Source of the DNA: Cycas panzhihuaensis
Lineage: Eukaryota > Cycadophyta
Length of the DNA: 64,000 nt
Assembly (NCBI GenBank): GCA_023213395.1
Contig: CM041465.1
Coordinates: 167,655,741-167,719,740, forward strand
Direction: 5' to 3'
A model generated the notes under the pieces. The model saw only the letters and a list, made by a program, of their open reading frames with translations. It made no database searches and had not been told where the DNA came from. Shown in pieces: positions 46,445 to 59,300 of this stretch. The stretch's first letter is position 1, and each line of letters opens with the position of its first letter. The position numbers and the translations under genes are program-made.

Positions 46445-47820
46445 TAACCTTGTATTTTTGCTCCATCATTTATCCCACTAATAGCAAGTTTTTCTTAAAT
46501 GTAGGGATATGGAGTACATCATTGATACATCTTGTTTCTCTAAAGTATGTCTAGATAGCTATATTTCCTTTACCAATTTCAACTTGAGAATATTATCTTT
46601 AAACATGATTTTATTCTTTTTAATATTGTCCAACTTCTTAAACCATTCGTCTCTATGTGTCATATAAGTAGAGCATCCTAAGTCAATATACCATTTTTCT
46701 CTTCATTTCCTATCAAACTTGATAGAAAGAGTCTCTCATTTTCCCTTTGCTCTTCAATTATTGTATTAATTCTTCCTCTTTACATGTTAAATCTTTCTAC
46801 GAAATAATTCATTTTTAAGTATCCACTTCTATGACAAAAGGAACATTGCATTGTTTGTCTACCTCTATGACTCCTTCCTATTTATCCTTAATTTCTTTCT
46901 CTTGGACTTTATCCTCTACCTCTTCCTTGAAATTCAAAAACTTGTCCTTGACCTTGATTAAATAGGCCTTAAAAGTAATGCCTTTATCCTTGACCTTATT
47001 CTTAATAAAATTGATTTTAACTTTGATGAAATTAACCTTGACCTTAATAGTATTATCCTTGCTCTTAATAAGCTTAGTCTTATATTTGATACAATTGTCC
47101 TTGATTTCTAAGGTTTTGACATCTTGATCTAGGAGATTGACCTCTTCTCCTAGAACTTTAGCCTTCAAAGACTAGCCTAATATTTGTCTTAGTGACAAAA
47201 GCATATTCTAATAATTTATTACTCCCTTTTTTTTCTTCAACATCAAGTAACATTATATTTAGTTGATCAATCTTGAGGGTAGTTAGGTCTTTGAAGACCT
47301 CAATGCTTATTACAACTATTTCAAACCTTCTAATATCATTAATACACTTTAAGATCTTCTCTACCACCCTTTATTCACTAATAGCTTTTCTCAAATCCCT
47401 CATTTGATTGACTAGGCCTTATACTTTAGTTATGAAGTTATTTACTCCTTCATTATTATTCATCCTATAGTTTTCAAAGTTAATTCTAAGTGTTTGGAGT
47501 TTTGATGTAGCAACGCTTTCGTATGTGGTCTTCAAAGCATCTCATACCTCATTTGATGTAGTTGCCCCACTAACCCTTAAAAAAATTTGATCCTCTAATA
47601 CGCAGAAGATGAATGACAAGGTTTCATTATCTCACTTTTCATTCTCCTTGTAGATCTTCTTTTAATCTTTAATAGCATTAACATCAAGTGCCCCATAACC
47701 TATTTCAATTAAGTCCCACATATCTTTTGACATAAAGATAAGTTTTATTATTCGACTCTAATTCAAAAAATTTATACCATCAAATTTAGGTACCAGTACA
47801 TTGCTTGTGTTAGAGGCCAT
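46445..47820 (-). pseudogene. Element B gag, zinc knuckle and protease
   Basis: The gag ATG is at 47818-47820 (minus): VLVPKFDGINF, then DMWDLIEIGYGALD. An open segment at 47158-47367 (KILKCINDIRRFEIVVISIE) is followed by a Gln/Arg/Gly-rich stretch and CSFCHRSGYLKMNYF, a knuckle with its last Cys lost (near 46830). The protease shows YIDLGCSTYMTHRDEW near 46700 (D-L-G instead of D-S-G), ending KNLLLVG near 46490. Cut by element C. Confidence 0.75.
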
Positions 47821-48554
47821 GATAAAGAAATTATCTTAAAAATAAAGTACTTAAATGAAATACTAGAATGTACTTAAATAATGCAATGAAGGCGGTCAAG
47901 ATATACAAGAAAAACTATCCCCCTTCAACCTCAAAACATATACAAGTGTCCCAATTGGAACTCAACCTCCTTCAAAGCAAAAAACTTATATTAATTGTGA
48001 TTACAAGGTGAGGTTTTATTAAGTTTGTTCGATGGTCAACTTGCAGAAAACCCATAAACTAACATCAACTTTGAATATAATAATATTATATCAAATAATT
48101 TCAAAAGTACTTAAAAATCCATTCACTCAATAGATAATCAAAATACGAACCCAACACTTAATTCTGACTTTTTATAACCAAGTTATGCTTTAAATAGTAC
48201 AAGGAGATTAGAAATGATAAAGAACCCTTTAACACATGAACTACAAAGAAAAATTTTCATTAACTTTTAGTTATTAAATAAGTTGTCAAATGTAAACTCA
48301 ACATAACTATGTGACCACTTGTTTTGTCTAGGTAAAAATGTAGAATATTTTAGAGCTGGTAGATTTGAAAATAAACCTCATTAGCAACAAATATACTTAT
48401 TGAAGTAGTCATAAGTACTTAAGATGGTGCAATATCTTCAAAAAAAAAACTTAGCCCATTTAAAAAACTACCCATTGATCACTTAGATGTTGAATATGAC
48501 ACGGGTCTACAAAGGCAACATATCACTATTAGCCAATGGAGCTCTAATACCAAA
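47821..48554 (-). promoter_or_regulatory. Element B leader with primer-binding site
   Basis: Non-coding leader. The primer-binding site (reverse complement gctctaatacca) is at 48541-48552, two bases from the LTR. Only one copy is present here, unlike T1 and D. Confidence 0.75.
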
Positions 48555-48811
48555 TGTTGAAATCAGATAATATGAGTAGAGATGAGAGAAAAGAATACAT
48601 GTAAGAAAGCACAACCAATAATCTATAAAGGTGGTGGTGTTGATGAACACCAAGGTCTTCAAACTCCCTGTAAATATAGGCAAGACTGAGAGGATTTGGC
48701 ACACCTCTCAAGGTCCACCATTGCTTGGCATTGACAAATGCCTGACAATATGAGCTAACACAAAATATTACCTACGATATAGATTATTGCCCCAATGTGA
48801 GCATTATTCCA
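48555..48811 (-). repeat. Element B 5' LTR
   Basis: 257 bp, matches 38959-39235. Begins (+ strand) tgttgaaatc and ends ttcca, followed by the target duplicate ataga. Confidence 0.85.
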
Positions 48812-48816
48812 ATAGA

Positions 48817-49120
48817 TGTTGCTTTGAATTTGTAACACTTAATCTTTGAAAATATCTTGAAAATTATATCTGAAACTTGATTTTTAACTTGACTTTGTTG
48901 TATCAACTCTTGAATGTAATAATGATATTTGATCTTGATACTTCATTCTTCTTTGTAAAACTAAGTTCATCATCATTTGTATAGTATTTTAATTATCATA
49001 TTGAATCTGTATAACTTCATTTTGATTCTGTATAAATTATTTTATGAACTTCCAACTTCTTTGTATTTTGCCTTAGGTTCATCATTCTTAATCACTTGAG
49101 ATCTTATCATTCACTTATCA
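48817..49120 (-). pseudogene. Element F RNase H end
   Basis: Minus-strand reading NEVIQIQYDN, then MMNLVLQRRMKYQDQISLLH and FQDIFKD, is the C-terminal copia RNase H region (pattern 'DN..TI.M..NP..H.R.K.I...YH..RE'). It abuts element B. Stops are present. Confidence 0.65.
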
Positions 49121-50062
49121 AAGTTTAGATCAAGAATATCTCTTGGATTAGACTCAAATCATAATTTGTTTATCTTTATCAACTTACAAATTCTCTCCAT
49201 TATTTAAATAATCATAGTCATATTTCAAAACTTGTATACTCAAATTTGAATCAATATTTGAAACAGTAACTTTATTTGAATTTAAATCATCTCATCAGTA
49301 GATATAAGTGAATTTGATTCAACTTCAACTTTAAATACAATCTCCTTTGAAATAACAAGAATAACTATAAAAATGAGTAAATAAACTTTGACATCTTGAA
49401 TTACTTGATCATAATCATTAGTAGATTCTTCACATCCAATAATAGGAACAAATTTATCACACTCAACATAATAAGATTCAACAATACATTCAGTAGTAGT
49501 CTCTTTACACTCAGTAGTATATTCATCAACAATGTTTTCAACCATGTTCTATTAATATACATTTTCATCATAATCCTAACATACCTTCTCAACATATCTT
49601 TATTTTCTTGAGAATCTTGATCACCTATATTTTGATATCCTTAATCACCTACAGTTTCCTAAAATTACATTTGATAATCTTGTACTTGAAAACTTGCTTC
49701 TTGAAAACTTCTAAGACTCCCCTTCAAAGTTGAATCAAATATATATTTCAAAATATCCCATGTTCCCTTAGCAGTAGTAATATAACACACATGGAAAAAT
49801 ACATCGTCATACAAAGTAGGATAGATCCAAGCTAGTGCCTTACAATTTTTTATTTCAAGCTCTTTCTTTTCTTTTTCTTAATCAAGTGTTAATTAAATAC
49901 TAAGATAAGCAAGTACTGGAACATTTTATATCCTTGAAAAATGATATTCCACAAGTCATGTAAAATCAAATAAGGTTTTATGCCTTTTGACCACTTTAAA
50001 TAATTATTCCCATTGAACATCACCAAAATTGAAAAATCTAAAAAATCAGAAGAGGATGCCAT
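49121..50062 (-). pseudogene. Element F gag remnant
   Basis: ATG at 50060-50062. MASSSDFLDFSILVMFNGNN and YLKWSKGIKPYLILHDLWNI are a copia gag N-terminus. An acidic open stretch at 49282-49545 (VDEYTTECKETTTECIVESY) lies further on. Protease, integrase and RT are absent before the RNase H end, so this copy lost most of pol by internal deletion. Confidence 0.65.
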
Positions 50063-51745
50063 CTTGCAAATGAAAATTAACCATAACAAGCGCACAATAA
50101 TTACATCATATTAAGAATATCAACCTATATCTTATGTCCCTCAAGTTAAGAACCTCTTTCTTACTGATCAAACACACAATTAAGAGTGTAAAAATTCACT
50201 TCAAACACATGCAAAATAGGCCACAAAGACACATATATGTGAATAAGATGATAGCAACATTGTCATTAATTTTAAGACCTCTTACTTTTTAGCCCTGCAT
50301 AAGATTCAATATAAAAATTACAATAAATTCTTTTGAAAATTACTTTACAATAGTCTTCTACTATTTAAAAATCAATTGTCCTAGGGTCAACAAATAAGTA
50401 GAAAATACATGTAGAATATGCAAAAGAAAATTCTGTCTAGTTACCACACAAAAATCTAATATAAAGGCTTAAATTTGGACTAAATTTTTCCTATAAAAAC
50501 AACATCAAAATATATTAAATCATGTACGAAAATGATTATTTTTTAATCAAATTTCCAACTATTCAGATGGGTCAAAAACCGAACTCCTAAATTTTAAAAT
50601 ATTAAAGAAAATGTATAAGTGTCGTTTTATGGAAAATAGATTTTAAAATAATAATAATAGTAGTAATGTTTAAGGTTTTAGCCTCTTAAGCATTTAACCG
50701 TTGGTCATATGAGATCTACATGTGATCGATCATTGAGGGCTAAAGGGCTACCAGACTTCAAATTCTTATGCAATCTAATTTAATTTTTAAAACCATTTGA
50801 TATATATAGATATATATGTTGGAAAAAAATTACTAGGTCTATGCAATAAAATTCTAGTCAACGGCAAAGAATCAAAGTTACAGAGATCAAAATTTGAATT
50901 GAAAACACAAGGTAGGATGTATTCTCCACAGACGATGAAGTAATATGTGACCATACAATGGTCTTCATGCGATGGTCTCGCATAGATAAGGCGAGAGACA
51001 AGTCACACTTCACACAAGTGTAATAGGGCTACAAAGGCGAATAGTTAAGCGGCTTGCAGACTCTCCATGCCAACGCAGGTGAATAGGAAATTATGGCAAC
51101 AAATCCATGACAGGTCAAGCAGAAGCAACAAGAGATTCAATGTTGGCACAAGTAGGTTACAAACCATGGGGAAAAGTCTCAACTTCATGATGACAATGAG
51201 TAACCACAAGCGAACCACAAACACATAATGAATATTTCATAGCCACGAGTAGTGAATTAAAAATAGAGAGGAGAGCGCTCAGTTGTCCACAATACTTTGT
51301 CAAACTGTGACAAAAGATGCGCCAAAACAAAATTAAAAAAAAAAAACTAAAATAGTGTTACAACAAGAAATGACTTCAAACGCCCTTTAATATATATACG
51401 AAAATTGGTTGGAACATCTTCAAATGAAGACAAATAACAGTGTTGCAAAACAGCTCCAAACAGGTTTGAATGACAACCATGTATTCCCTCAACTCACATA
51501 GGTAGATGTAAGTACATAACAACAATCTAAGGTTTCACCTCATACATTCACAGAGAATGACCAGGCTCTACGAAGTCACCTCCTCACACATCAATGGATA
51601 ATCGCATTGGCACAATAAAACTTCCACACAACTGACAAATAGCAACACTTCAATGATAACAAACCCTCACACGCAAAGTGGCAAACCTATAGAATGGAAA
51701 CTAACAAACTTACTACTCTAATATTTCACCTTTGCTCTTAAATTA
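50063..51745 (-). other. Element F leader
   Basis: No gene. From 50870 to 51700 the base composition is less AT-rich (for example 'atgcgatggtctcgcatag'), without a recognisable protein on either strand. Next to the LTR 'gctcttaaatta' may be a decayed primer-binding site. Confidence 0.45.
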
Positions 51746-52068
51746 TGTAAAAAATGTAAATTTATTCTGATACTGTATAAAAAAATAAAATTGATAGAAA
51801 ATAATACTACACAAATAGAAACAACAAAAAACATGAGCATCATAATAGTACCCTGAAAGTACCTTAACTTTAATTAAAATTATAAGAATAATACTACAAC
51901 TAAGAATAATATTACAACCATATCAATATAATATATTAAATGTGTATTTATAATTCACAACTTAACTATGAGTGAAATCCATTACAACTTACTAACATTA
52001 TAATAAAATTAATTACACAAATGTACATTACAACTTTGCCACGTAAATACAACCAAATTATTCTAACA
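51746..52068 (-). repeat. Element F 5' LTR
   Basis: Matches 38623-38927. Ends 'ttctaaca'. Contains 'ttctgatactgta', a second, internal primer-binding-site-like copy, near 51764. Confidence 0.7.
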
Positions 52069-52632
52069 CAACTTGTCTGAGCATGTCCAAATTGTTTATT
52101 TTCAACACATACCTAAGCATACAATATAACTTGTATTTCAATTATATACTTAAAAATGACTTAAAGACATAATTTGAAAGTGATTGGGTGGGTTGATCAA
52201 ATTGTGTGTGTGCGTATGCATGTGTTATTTTTTGTTTTTCATACTTATCCTTCTATAAAGAAATACTCCAACTTCATTCAGTCAATGCAAACAACCCCCA
52301 TGTTTCTGGGCTTTACACATGTAATATAATATGTATTTCAATTATTTAAATGGTATATATTTATCTACCATTGATTAAAAATTTACTCAACTTCCAACCA
52401 CTCCCACATTTCTCTTTTAACTTCATTTAAAATTATTAATCGCTATCTTTAAAGAATGATTAAACTAAAAAAGGGAGGCATATTCTAAATAAAGGGAAAA
52501 AGGTCTAAAACAACAAATTTCATTGAACAAATTTTTCAAAAATAACAATAGTAATAAGAAAAAAAGAGGGTATACATATATAGATTTGAAATGCAGACTA
52601 CAATATATGCCCAAAGACAAACTAAAGGCAAA

Positions 52633-52750
52633 CAACCTAAAAGCGGTTGGACATAATTGGTGTAAAACAAATTTTACCAAAATCCATCTAGCAACCTAGA
52701 AGTTGTTGGGCATAATTGGTGTAAGACGAATTTTACCAAAATCCATCTAG
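52633..52750. repeat. 59-bp tandem duplication
   Basis: Unit 1 is 52633-52691 and unit 2 is 52692-52750. They share 'cataattggtgtaa' and 'aattttaccaaaatccatc'. Confidence 0.85.
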
Positions 52751-53401
52751 CCACTGTCAAACTCTTTATATTTATTTTATCTTTAGGCCTATAATATGAT
52801 TTGTATTTTAACTATATATAAATTCATAATATACACACTAACGTCACCTACTTCAAAATTTTACTTAATTAACCCCAATAATTATAAGTTCTTTATACCT
52901 TGTCTTTAACTTTTTTTTTCATTTTTTAAGGTGTTGAGCCTTAAAGAGAGAATCTTTGTTTTCGTTCAAAATTATTAATCTTAATCTTTAGCAAATAATT
53001 ACTATAAAAAATAAAATTACATGTTTTTAAGAAAATAAGAAACAATCTTTAGTAAATAACTTAATTAGTTATATTCTATTAAAAGAGAACTAAAAAAATA
53101 ATAATTTCAAAATAATAAAAAATTAAAATCTAATAATTTTATAAACATGCACTTCATAGTAATTAAAAGAAAGATGATATTATATTTCTAATAATAAGCT
53201 AGAGACAAACAACTTAAATTATGGTTATAAATTTCAATATATGCTTTGCTCTTCTAACTTATAATATGATTTATATTTTTATTATTAAAATATATACATA
53301 TATCTATTTACTTACTACCCATTAAAAAAAAAACCCTACTCAACTAACTAACCCAACCAACTTAAATTCTTTGTTAATTTAACTATATAATATATCTTCT
53401 A

Positions 53402-53430
53402 ATTCTCTCTCTCTCTCTCTCTCTCTCTCC
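53402..53430. repeat. (CT)n microsatellite
   Basis: About 14 CT units between 'aatt' and 'catatatacatatata'. Confidence 0.9.
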
Positions 53431-53742
53431 ATATATACATATATAACCAAATTATTTTACTTTGATTCATATGCATAATTAAAACTATCAACTTTAAAAA
53501 ATGATCATAATGAATAAAATTTTCATTTTCTTTCCTTATTCTCAATATTTTTAAGAGGTGGAAAAACAATTTCTTTATCAACAAATTAATTAATTAAAAT
53601 TATTTAAATTTTAATTAATTATTTAAAAACTTAAAAATAAAAACTTAATAATTGTTGTAATATCTATATATATATATATATATATATATATAACAAGAAA
53701 CTAAAAAAACATTTTTAAAGGTCTATGGATATAAAATTTAAT

Positions 53743-53817
53743 GATATTTTTATTAGTAGTAAAAAAAAAAAAAATACTCACCTCACCAAACCACCAACCA
53801 AATTGGTCATCTCTTAA

Positions 53818-53854
<37 letters not shown>

Positions 53855-54055
53855 AACGAACCCCACATTGCTTTCCTCTTTACCTTCTATTTACCCCTCT
53901 ATTGATATTTTTATTAGTAGTAAAAAAAATAATTACTCAAACTCACCAAATCACCAACCAAATTGGTCATCTCTTAATTGGAGAGAGAGAGAGAGAGAGT
54001 TCTATCAACGAACCCCACATTGCTTTCCTCTTTACCTTCTCTTTACCCCTCTATT
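53743..54055. repeat. 161-bp tandem duplication with embedded (GA)n
   Basis: Unit 1 is 53743-53903 and unit 2 is 53904-54055. Each starts gatatttttattagtag, has 'caaattggtcatctc', a GA run of different length (about 14 and 9 units), then 'tctatcaacgaacccc' and 'tttacccctctatt'. Near identity outside the simple repeats means it is recent. Confidence 0.9.
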
Positions 54056-55175
54056 AATAAAATATTTACTCAACCACTAACCACTTTTAAATTGTTTTTC
54101 TTTGTTTTAACTTCTTACTAGAAGTTGCTATTATTAAGTATCTTTCAAAAGAGATTATAACACAAGACAATCCTTAGAAAAAGATGAAAGATCTTCCAAC
54201 AACAAATTTAATTAACTAAAACCTCTTATGAAAATTTCCTTTCAAAAAACATGTTTAAAAGGAAAAATTATGAGTTCAACTACTTTTGTCTTAGTGCTTT
54301 TGGCCTTTGGTGGTTGATGATAATCTTATTGTTGCAATCTAGCAATCTTTTATGTGAACTTGTCACGTACTTCATTTTTATCTAAAGAAAATTTTTTTAA
54401 TTCTCATTAAAGAAAAATGCCAAATTAAAATAGTAACAATTGCAAAATAGTAGAAAATGTGTAAACATGTAATCAAAATAAGAACTACATTATATGCTTA
54501 AAAGCAAGCTAAAAATAAACTATACTTGGTATAGTTTGATACACATGCTTAAGCTAAAAAGACTACTTGGTAAGAATTAAATACATTTAACACATGCTTG
54601 TCCCAGATATATGATATAATTTGCATTTCAATCTTCTCCCCCTCTTCTTTTGGAACACAATACCTATAAATATTTACTCTAAATCACTCAACCATACACC
54701 ACATTATTTAACTCCTCTATTTATCTTTAACTTCTCTCTCAAAAGTTCTTGATGTATCTATAAAAAGTGATTAACACAAAAAAGAATGGCATATTTCAAC
54801 AAAAATAATAATCATAATCTTCAACCACAAAGTCAGCTAGTTATAATTTTTTTAATTCATAAATAAAAAAACAATTTATAATAATGAATTAGAAGGGTGA
54901 AACAATTGCTTTAAAAACTCAATAGCTTTATATATGCAATTTTTGATAATTAAAATTCGAACTGCATTATATTGGTAAAAAACATGTGAAGCATGTTTGT
55001 ATAAGTGAAACATGCTTTGCCTCCAAACAAATGATAAAATTTATGTTTCAATTATGAAAATGCATATAAATATTCATATATTTACAAGCACAAGTTACTT
55101 ACATCTTTAGCTTTGTCTTTAAGCATCATACAATATTTGTTTGTATTGCAATTATTAGCACACATACACACAAAT

Positions 55176-55177
55176 AA

Positions 55178-55211
<34 letters not shown>
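55176..55211. repeat. (TA)n microsatellite
   Basis: About 17 TA units. A similar shorter tract is at 53664-53692. Confidence 0.85.
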
Positions 55212-55215
<4 letters not shown>

Positions 55216-55450
55216 ACTCCAAATTGTTTGTTTGAAACTTCTCGCTTGGACTAGTTGATCTTCATCTCTGGAGGAAAATGACGTATAGAATCGATCTTCA
55301 TCTTAGTAATTTCCTTTCGTAAATATACGTTTTAGAAGGGGTGAAATTTAAAACGCAAAAATTGTCACTGGAATGTATTTTATACACAATAATTTTTTTT
55401 TTTACTTTGAGCTACATATTATGTATTATATACCTAAAGGCAAGCTCTAC

Positions 55451-56312
55451 GGTAGTTGAACGGATCGAACAACTCTTAATTCCATAAGAATAGATAGATA
55501 TTTGTAACGCGACAAATCTTAAAGTTGACTTTTCTCCTCATACAAATTCCCCAAGTTGCTACAAAATCTGTTGTGACAGTCCAAAGAATTCGTCCCCTAC
55601 CACTCAAAATTTATCTGTAAGACTTGTTCCTCATCCATCTGGGATTCGGAAACAGACAGGCCCCTTCCCTTGTAGTCAGGAGAATTTGCAAGAATCACGG
55701 GTTTTCTCCTAAAAGACTCGTTCGAATGTTCCAAGTTCCCCTTGCGGTAAGGACGACTTTGCAAGAATCACGTGTTTTCTCCAAAAAAAAAAAAAATCAT
55801 TCAGTAGTTCCAAGGGCATCAACAGAAACAAGGAAATGCTAAATTAGCGCATCGTGTCCATTTGCAAAATCAAAAAAATTTGAATCAGATGGAAGAATGA
55901 AAATAGTCCCATTGCAACATTGTTACCGTTATAGGCAGACACTGATGTTAATTGTATTAGATAAAATATTGAATTTTATTTGACCGTGTCAAAAACTTAA
56001 AATTAAGCCAGCAGCAGGTCATTTCTCTACCCAATGTTTTACCACATCTAGTGAAGCAGCTCCCCTCCCTCAAAAAAGTTTAAGAAAACAAAAAACTATA
56101 AGCCAAGTGGAAATAAAATGTGACACACAGGAAATCCAAGTGCCCTCACATATACTTCCACAGTTTTAGCCTTTACTAATATATTTAATATTAAAAGCAT
56201 TCAATCCACTAACTTAAATTAGGCAACCAGTTGCAGACAACTGCTTATTCCACTTAATGATCAGCCAAAATAACTGGCCCCCTCCTGTTAATTGTGAACT
56301 CTCTTCTTGAAT
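55451..56312 (-). other. 3' flank and untranslated region of sucrose synthase
   Basis: Non-coding. A candidate poly(A) signal aataaa on the minus strand is at 55975-55980, about 335 bases after the stop codon. At 55660-55790 two imperfect copies of 'tttgcaagaatcacgNgt' plus 'tttctcc' are about 80 bp apart. No other gene seen. Confidence 0.4.
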
Positions 56313-59300
56313 CTAAGCTGCAGCAACACCGTCCTCATCAATTGCTATTGGCACATTTTTAACCTGCCCCAAAACAAAATACAGACAAAAGCAAATAAGC
56401 TTTCAGGCAGTGTCTGTGACCAGTTCAACCAGCTATATGTCAACCTTGAACATAATCCCTCATAAGAAACATTTCAAAAGCACTTACCAACTTTCGGAAC
56501 TTCAGAATGTAAAACATCTCCAAATAACGGCGTGTCTCACGTCTTTCAAGCTTTGATACATATTTCCAAAAGCCGTAGACACCAGCCAGAGTCATTAATC
56601 TCTCGGCATATATCTTCCATGTATACCTGCCAAAGATACACAGCCAATTGCAGCTGAAATCAACATAAACCAGGAATAAACTGCAATTCTTTTCATATTG
56701 CACAAAAAGAACTACACATGAATTTTTTCCTTTTTGGTATCGTCCAAGAGCATAAGAAGCTTACAGGCATCCTCTATACTTCACCAAGGCAATCCATTTT
56801 TCCAAGCCAAATTTTTCACATGTGATCAAAAGTTGCTCATTGCTTTTGTTAACTATCTTCATCTATCTGTTGGTTTGGGGGAAGAAGCTAACATCAATAC
56901 ATTGAAATCTACACAGCCAATTTACTGAAGCTTCTTTCTAGGCCTTATTCTTGATCCTTGGGTGTGTCTATGGACAAGAATATGTTATAACAGTATGACC
57001 TGAAAATTCCTATTGTGAATCATATCTCAGCAAGCTGCTAGTAGTCTGAGGAATGCATATTTCATTAATCGGTTGGTAACTTTGTAAATGTAACTCTTCA
57101 CTTCAGAACTGCGGAATTAAATTATCAAAATGCATGGAAGGTTTCTCACCAGTTTTGACTAGCAACTAGCAACTTTTTTGTGTTGGGGCACTCTCAACTC
57201 TCAACAAAACAATGCTTGCAAAGATAAACCCATACAGGATTATTTATTTATATAAGCTTTTACTCAGAAACCAAATACGAACTGGGCCAAGCCTAAAAGA
57301 CTAACTGTGATCAAGCCAAAATTCTAACTGGCCTCTGTTGAATCCTCACAGCATTAACAGAAATTTTCTATTTACTTCCAAAATATCCAATGAAAAAATA
57401 TACATTATGTGTGGTTCAAGTTCATTCAAAACTTCACCGCCATCACTTACAAAACCACTTTTTCTCCGCATGTAATCTTCCTTTTTGATCCTTGGCACTT
57501 GAAAAAATGACATTCATAATATCTGTTCTCATAAGGCAATCTGTTGAGAATCATGCAGCTAGACCCACTAGAAGCATCATTTGTGGCAGAACAAAAAAGG
57601 GGGTGATATAGGGGCATAACCTTTACCTTTCATAGATACGCTGGAGACCTGCTTGAGAGATCTTGTCCCAATAAGTTGGGTCTTTCTTGCATTGTTCAAA
57701 GAAGTCAGCAATCCGTTCACTGGCTACATCCCCATGATAGGGATCAATGTGAAATCCAGAAACTCCATCCACAATAATTTCAGCTGGACCTCCGTGACAA
57801 GTTGCAAATGTTGGAAGACCACATGTCATAGCCTCAACCACAGTAAGCCCAAAAGCTTCATACACTGCAGGCTGAAGCATCAACAGGAAAAGAACAGTTA
57901 TAATCACACATGTATTCAAGAATTTATGTCAAGCTATTACAAGAAATAGGTACTACTCCAACCATAGGTAGTTCAATAGGTATGCAGATGGATATTAACA
58001 AGCTAACAGCATAACTTGTTGCCTTCAAGTATAGCACTCTCAGCAACCTTCATTAAAAAAACTCTCATCATAATCAATAATTCAAGCCCCTAAGAGAACA
58101 AGAACAAACAAAGTGTCATAGAAATGCCCAGCATCCAAACAGGCCTAAATATTTGCATTTCATGGTTGTAACTCAATTCTGGAATGGCAAAGTAATTCTG
58201 AATATGGTGAACAAAGAAAAGGCCAACCTGTATAAAAGCCCCTCTTGTATCAGCAATATAACGGTACAGCTCACCATTACGCACTCTATTCTTTTGTGCA
58301 CGTATCCATCGAAACTGGCCATTCAGATTGTACTGCTTGATAAGGTTGTGCATTTTCTCAATCTCATCCACTTCTTCTCTGTCTTTGGATTTCGATGGAT
58401 CAACATCACCAGCAACTACAACAAGGTTAACCAGCTCCCTCAATCGATTGTTCTTTCCAAACCATTCAACCAATCCTGTCATATTTTTCACCCGATCGAG
58501 TCTTGCCATAGAAAAGATAATGGGTTTCTTCCGGTCATTCAATACACATCTGAAGACATAGCAAAAGCAATGTTTTTATCACACTCAAAACCAATGAAAG
58601 GAATGCCTTAATCAGTTCATGGCAAAGAATGATATTGGAATTCAACCTCTGCTGCCTCCTTCCCTTGACATAGACATGTTTCATTACAAACCCATTTTTA
58701 TAATGCTTAAATTCCAATTCATAGCCCAAGGGCAACTATCATGTCAAGGCAAGTTCTAATCCTACAATCTTTGGATGGAAGGTGAAGACCGGTTTGCCCC
58801 TGCAACGGATAGGGAAGGATAGAAAGAGGAAATAGGTACATCTTACAGAAGTTTTTGCAGCCTAAAAGAGAAACAAACATTGTGATCTAAGTAAGGTCAA
58901 TCAGAATGATATTGAAGGCATTACAAGGAAAACAATTATTACCATTCCCAGCATAAGTGTCTAATAATTAATTGGGAGGGCTATGCATGGATGTAAACAC
59001 AGAAATTCAGTACAGGACTTGTAAATCCTGCATCCACATGCAAGAATATGTAGAACATTCTCCAAACATTACAAATAGGCAAACAATTGCAAACACCCGT
59101 ACATTTGTAAACATGAAATAACTTTCAAAAATAATAGAATGGAAAAAATGCATAGGAAACATAGTGAATATGTTTCATGCAGAGGCATTACTCACATATG
59201 TTCGTCAGTCTGATCATGGCTAAATAAGAGTTCTTCAATAGAAGCATGGAGAGCAGTAAGGCGATGCTGCTTTTCTGTGTGCGGGAAATAAATGTTCAGG

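Larger units (their letters stand above)
38959..48811 (-). mobile_element. Copia element B (interrupted by copia C)
   Basis: LTRs at 38959-39235 and 48555-48811 with a perfect target duplication ataga (38954-38958 and 48812-48816). Order on the minus strand from the right: primer-binding site, leader, gag, zinc knuckle, protease, [element C], pre-integrase, integrase, RT, RNase H. Full copia gene set but with many stops. Confidence 0.85.
38623..52068 (-). mobile_element. Copia element F, host of elements B and C
   Basis: Minus-strand element with LTRs 38623-38927 and 51746-52068. Its interior is only 38928-38953 plus 48817-51745, because element B (38959-48811) sits inside. It keeps a gag and the end of RNase H; most of pol is missing. 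Next to the left LTR, the minus strand has 'ttggaggat' as a purine tract. No clear target duplication was found, so the ends may have decayed. Confidence 0.7.
52069..55450. repeat. Degenerate tandem array, unit about 0.5-0.6 kb
   Basis: The same three signature segments recur in order. First, 'ataatatgatttgtattt' plus 'caattat' at about 52120, 52322, 52788, 53262, 54610, 55030 and 55130. Second, 'attattaatct..tcttta.aaa..gatta' at about 52432, 52968, 53485, 54130 and 54750. Third, a 'tatgc..aa..caa.ctaaa.acaaac' segment at about 52605, 53190, 54495 and 55425. Copies are too diverged for exact limits. No genes are present; short open frames are accidental. Confidence 0.55.

Noticed and set aside
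46878-47168. 96-codon Lys-rich open frame on the minus strand
   Set aside because: It is a shadow frame of element B gag; the neighbouring frame with Gln/Arg/Gly-rich sequence continues from the gag core into the zinc knuckle.
58153-58611. 152-codon plus-strand open frame in the sucrose synthase region
   Set aside because: It is antisense to a clearly coding exon with correct splice sites.
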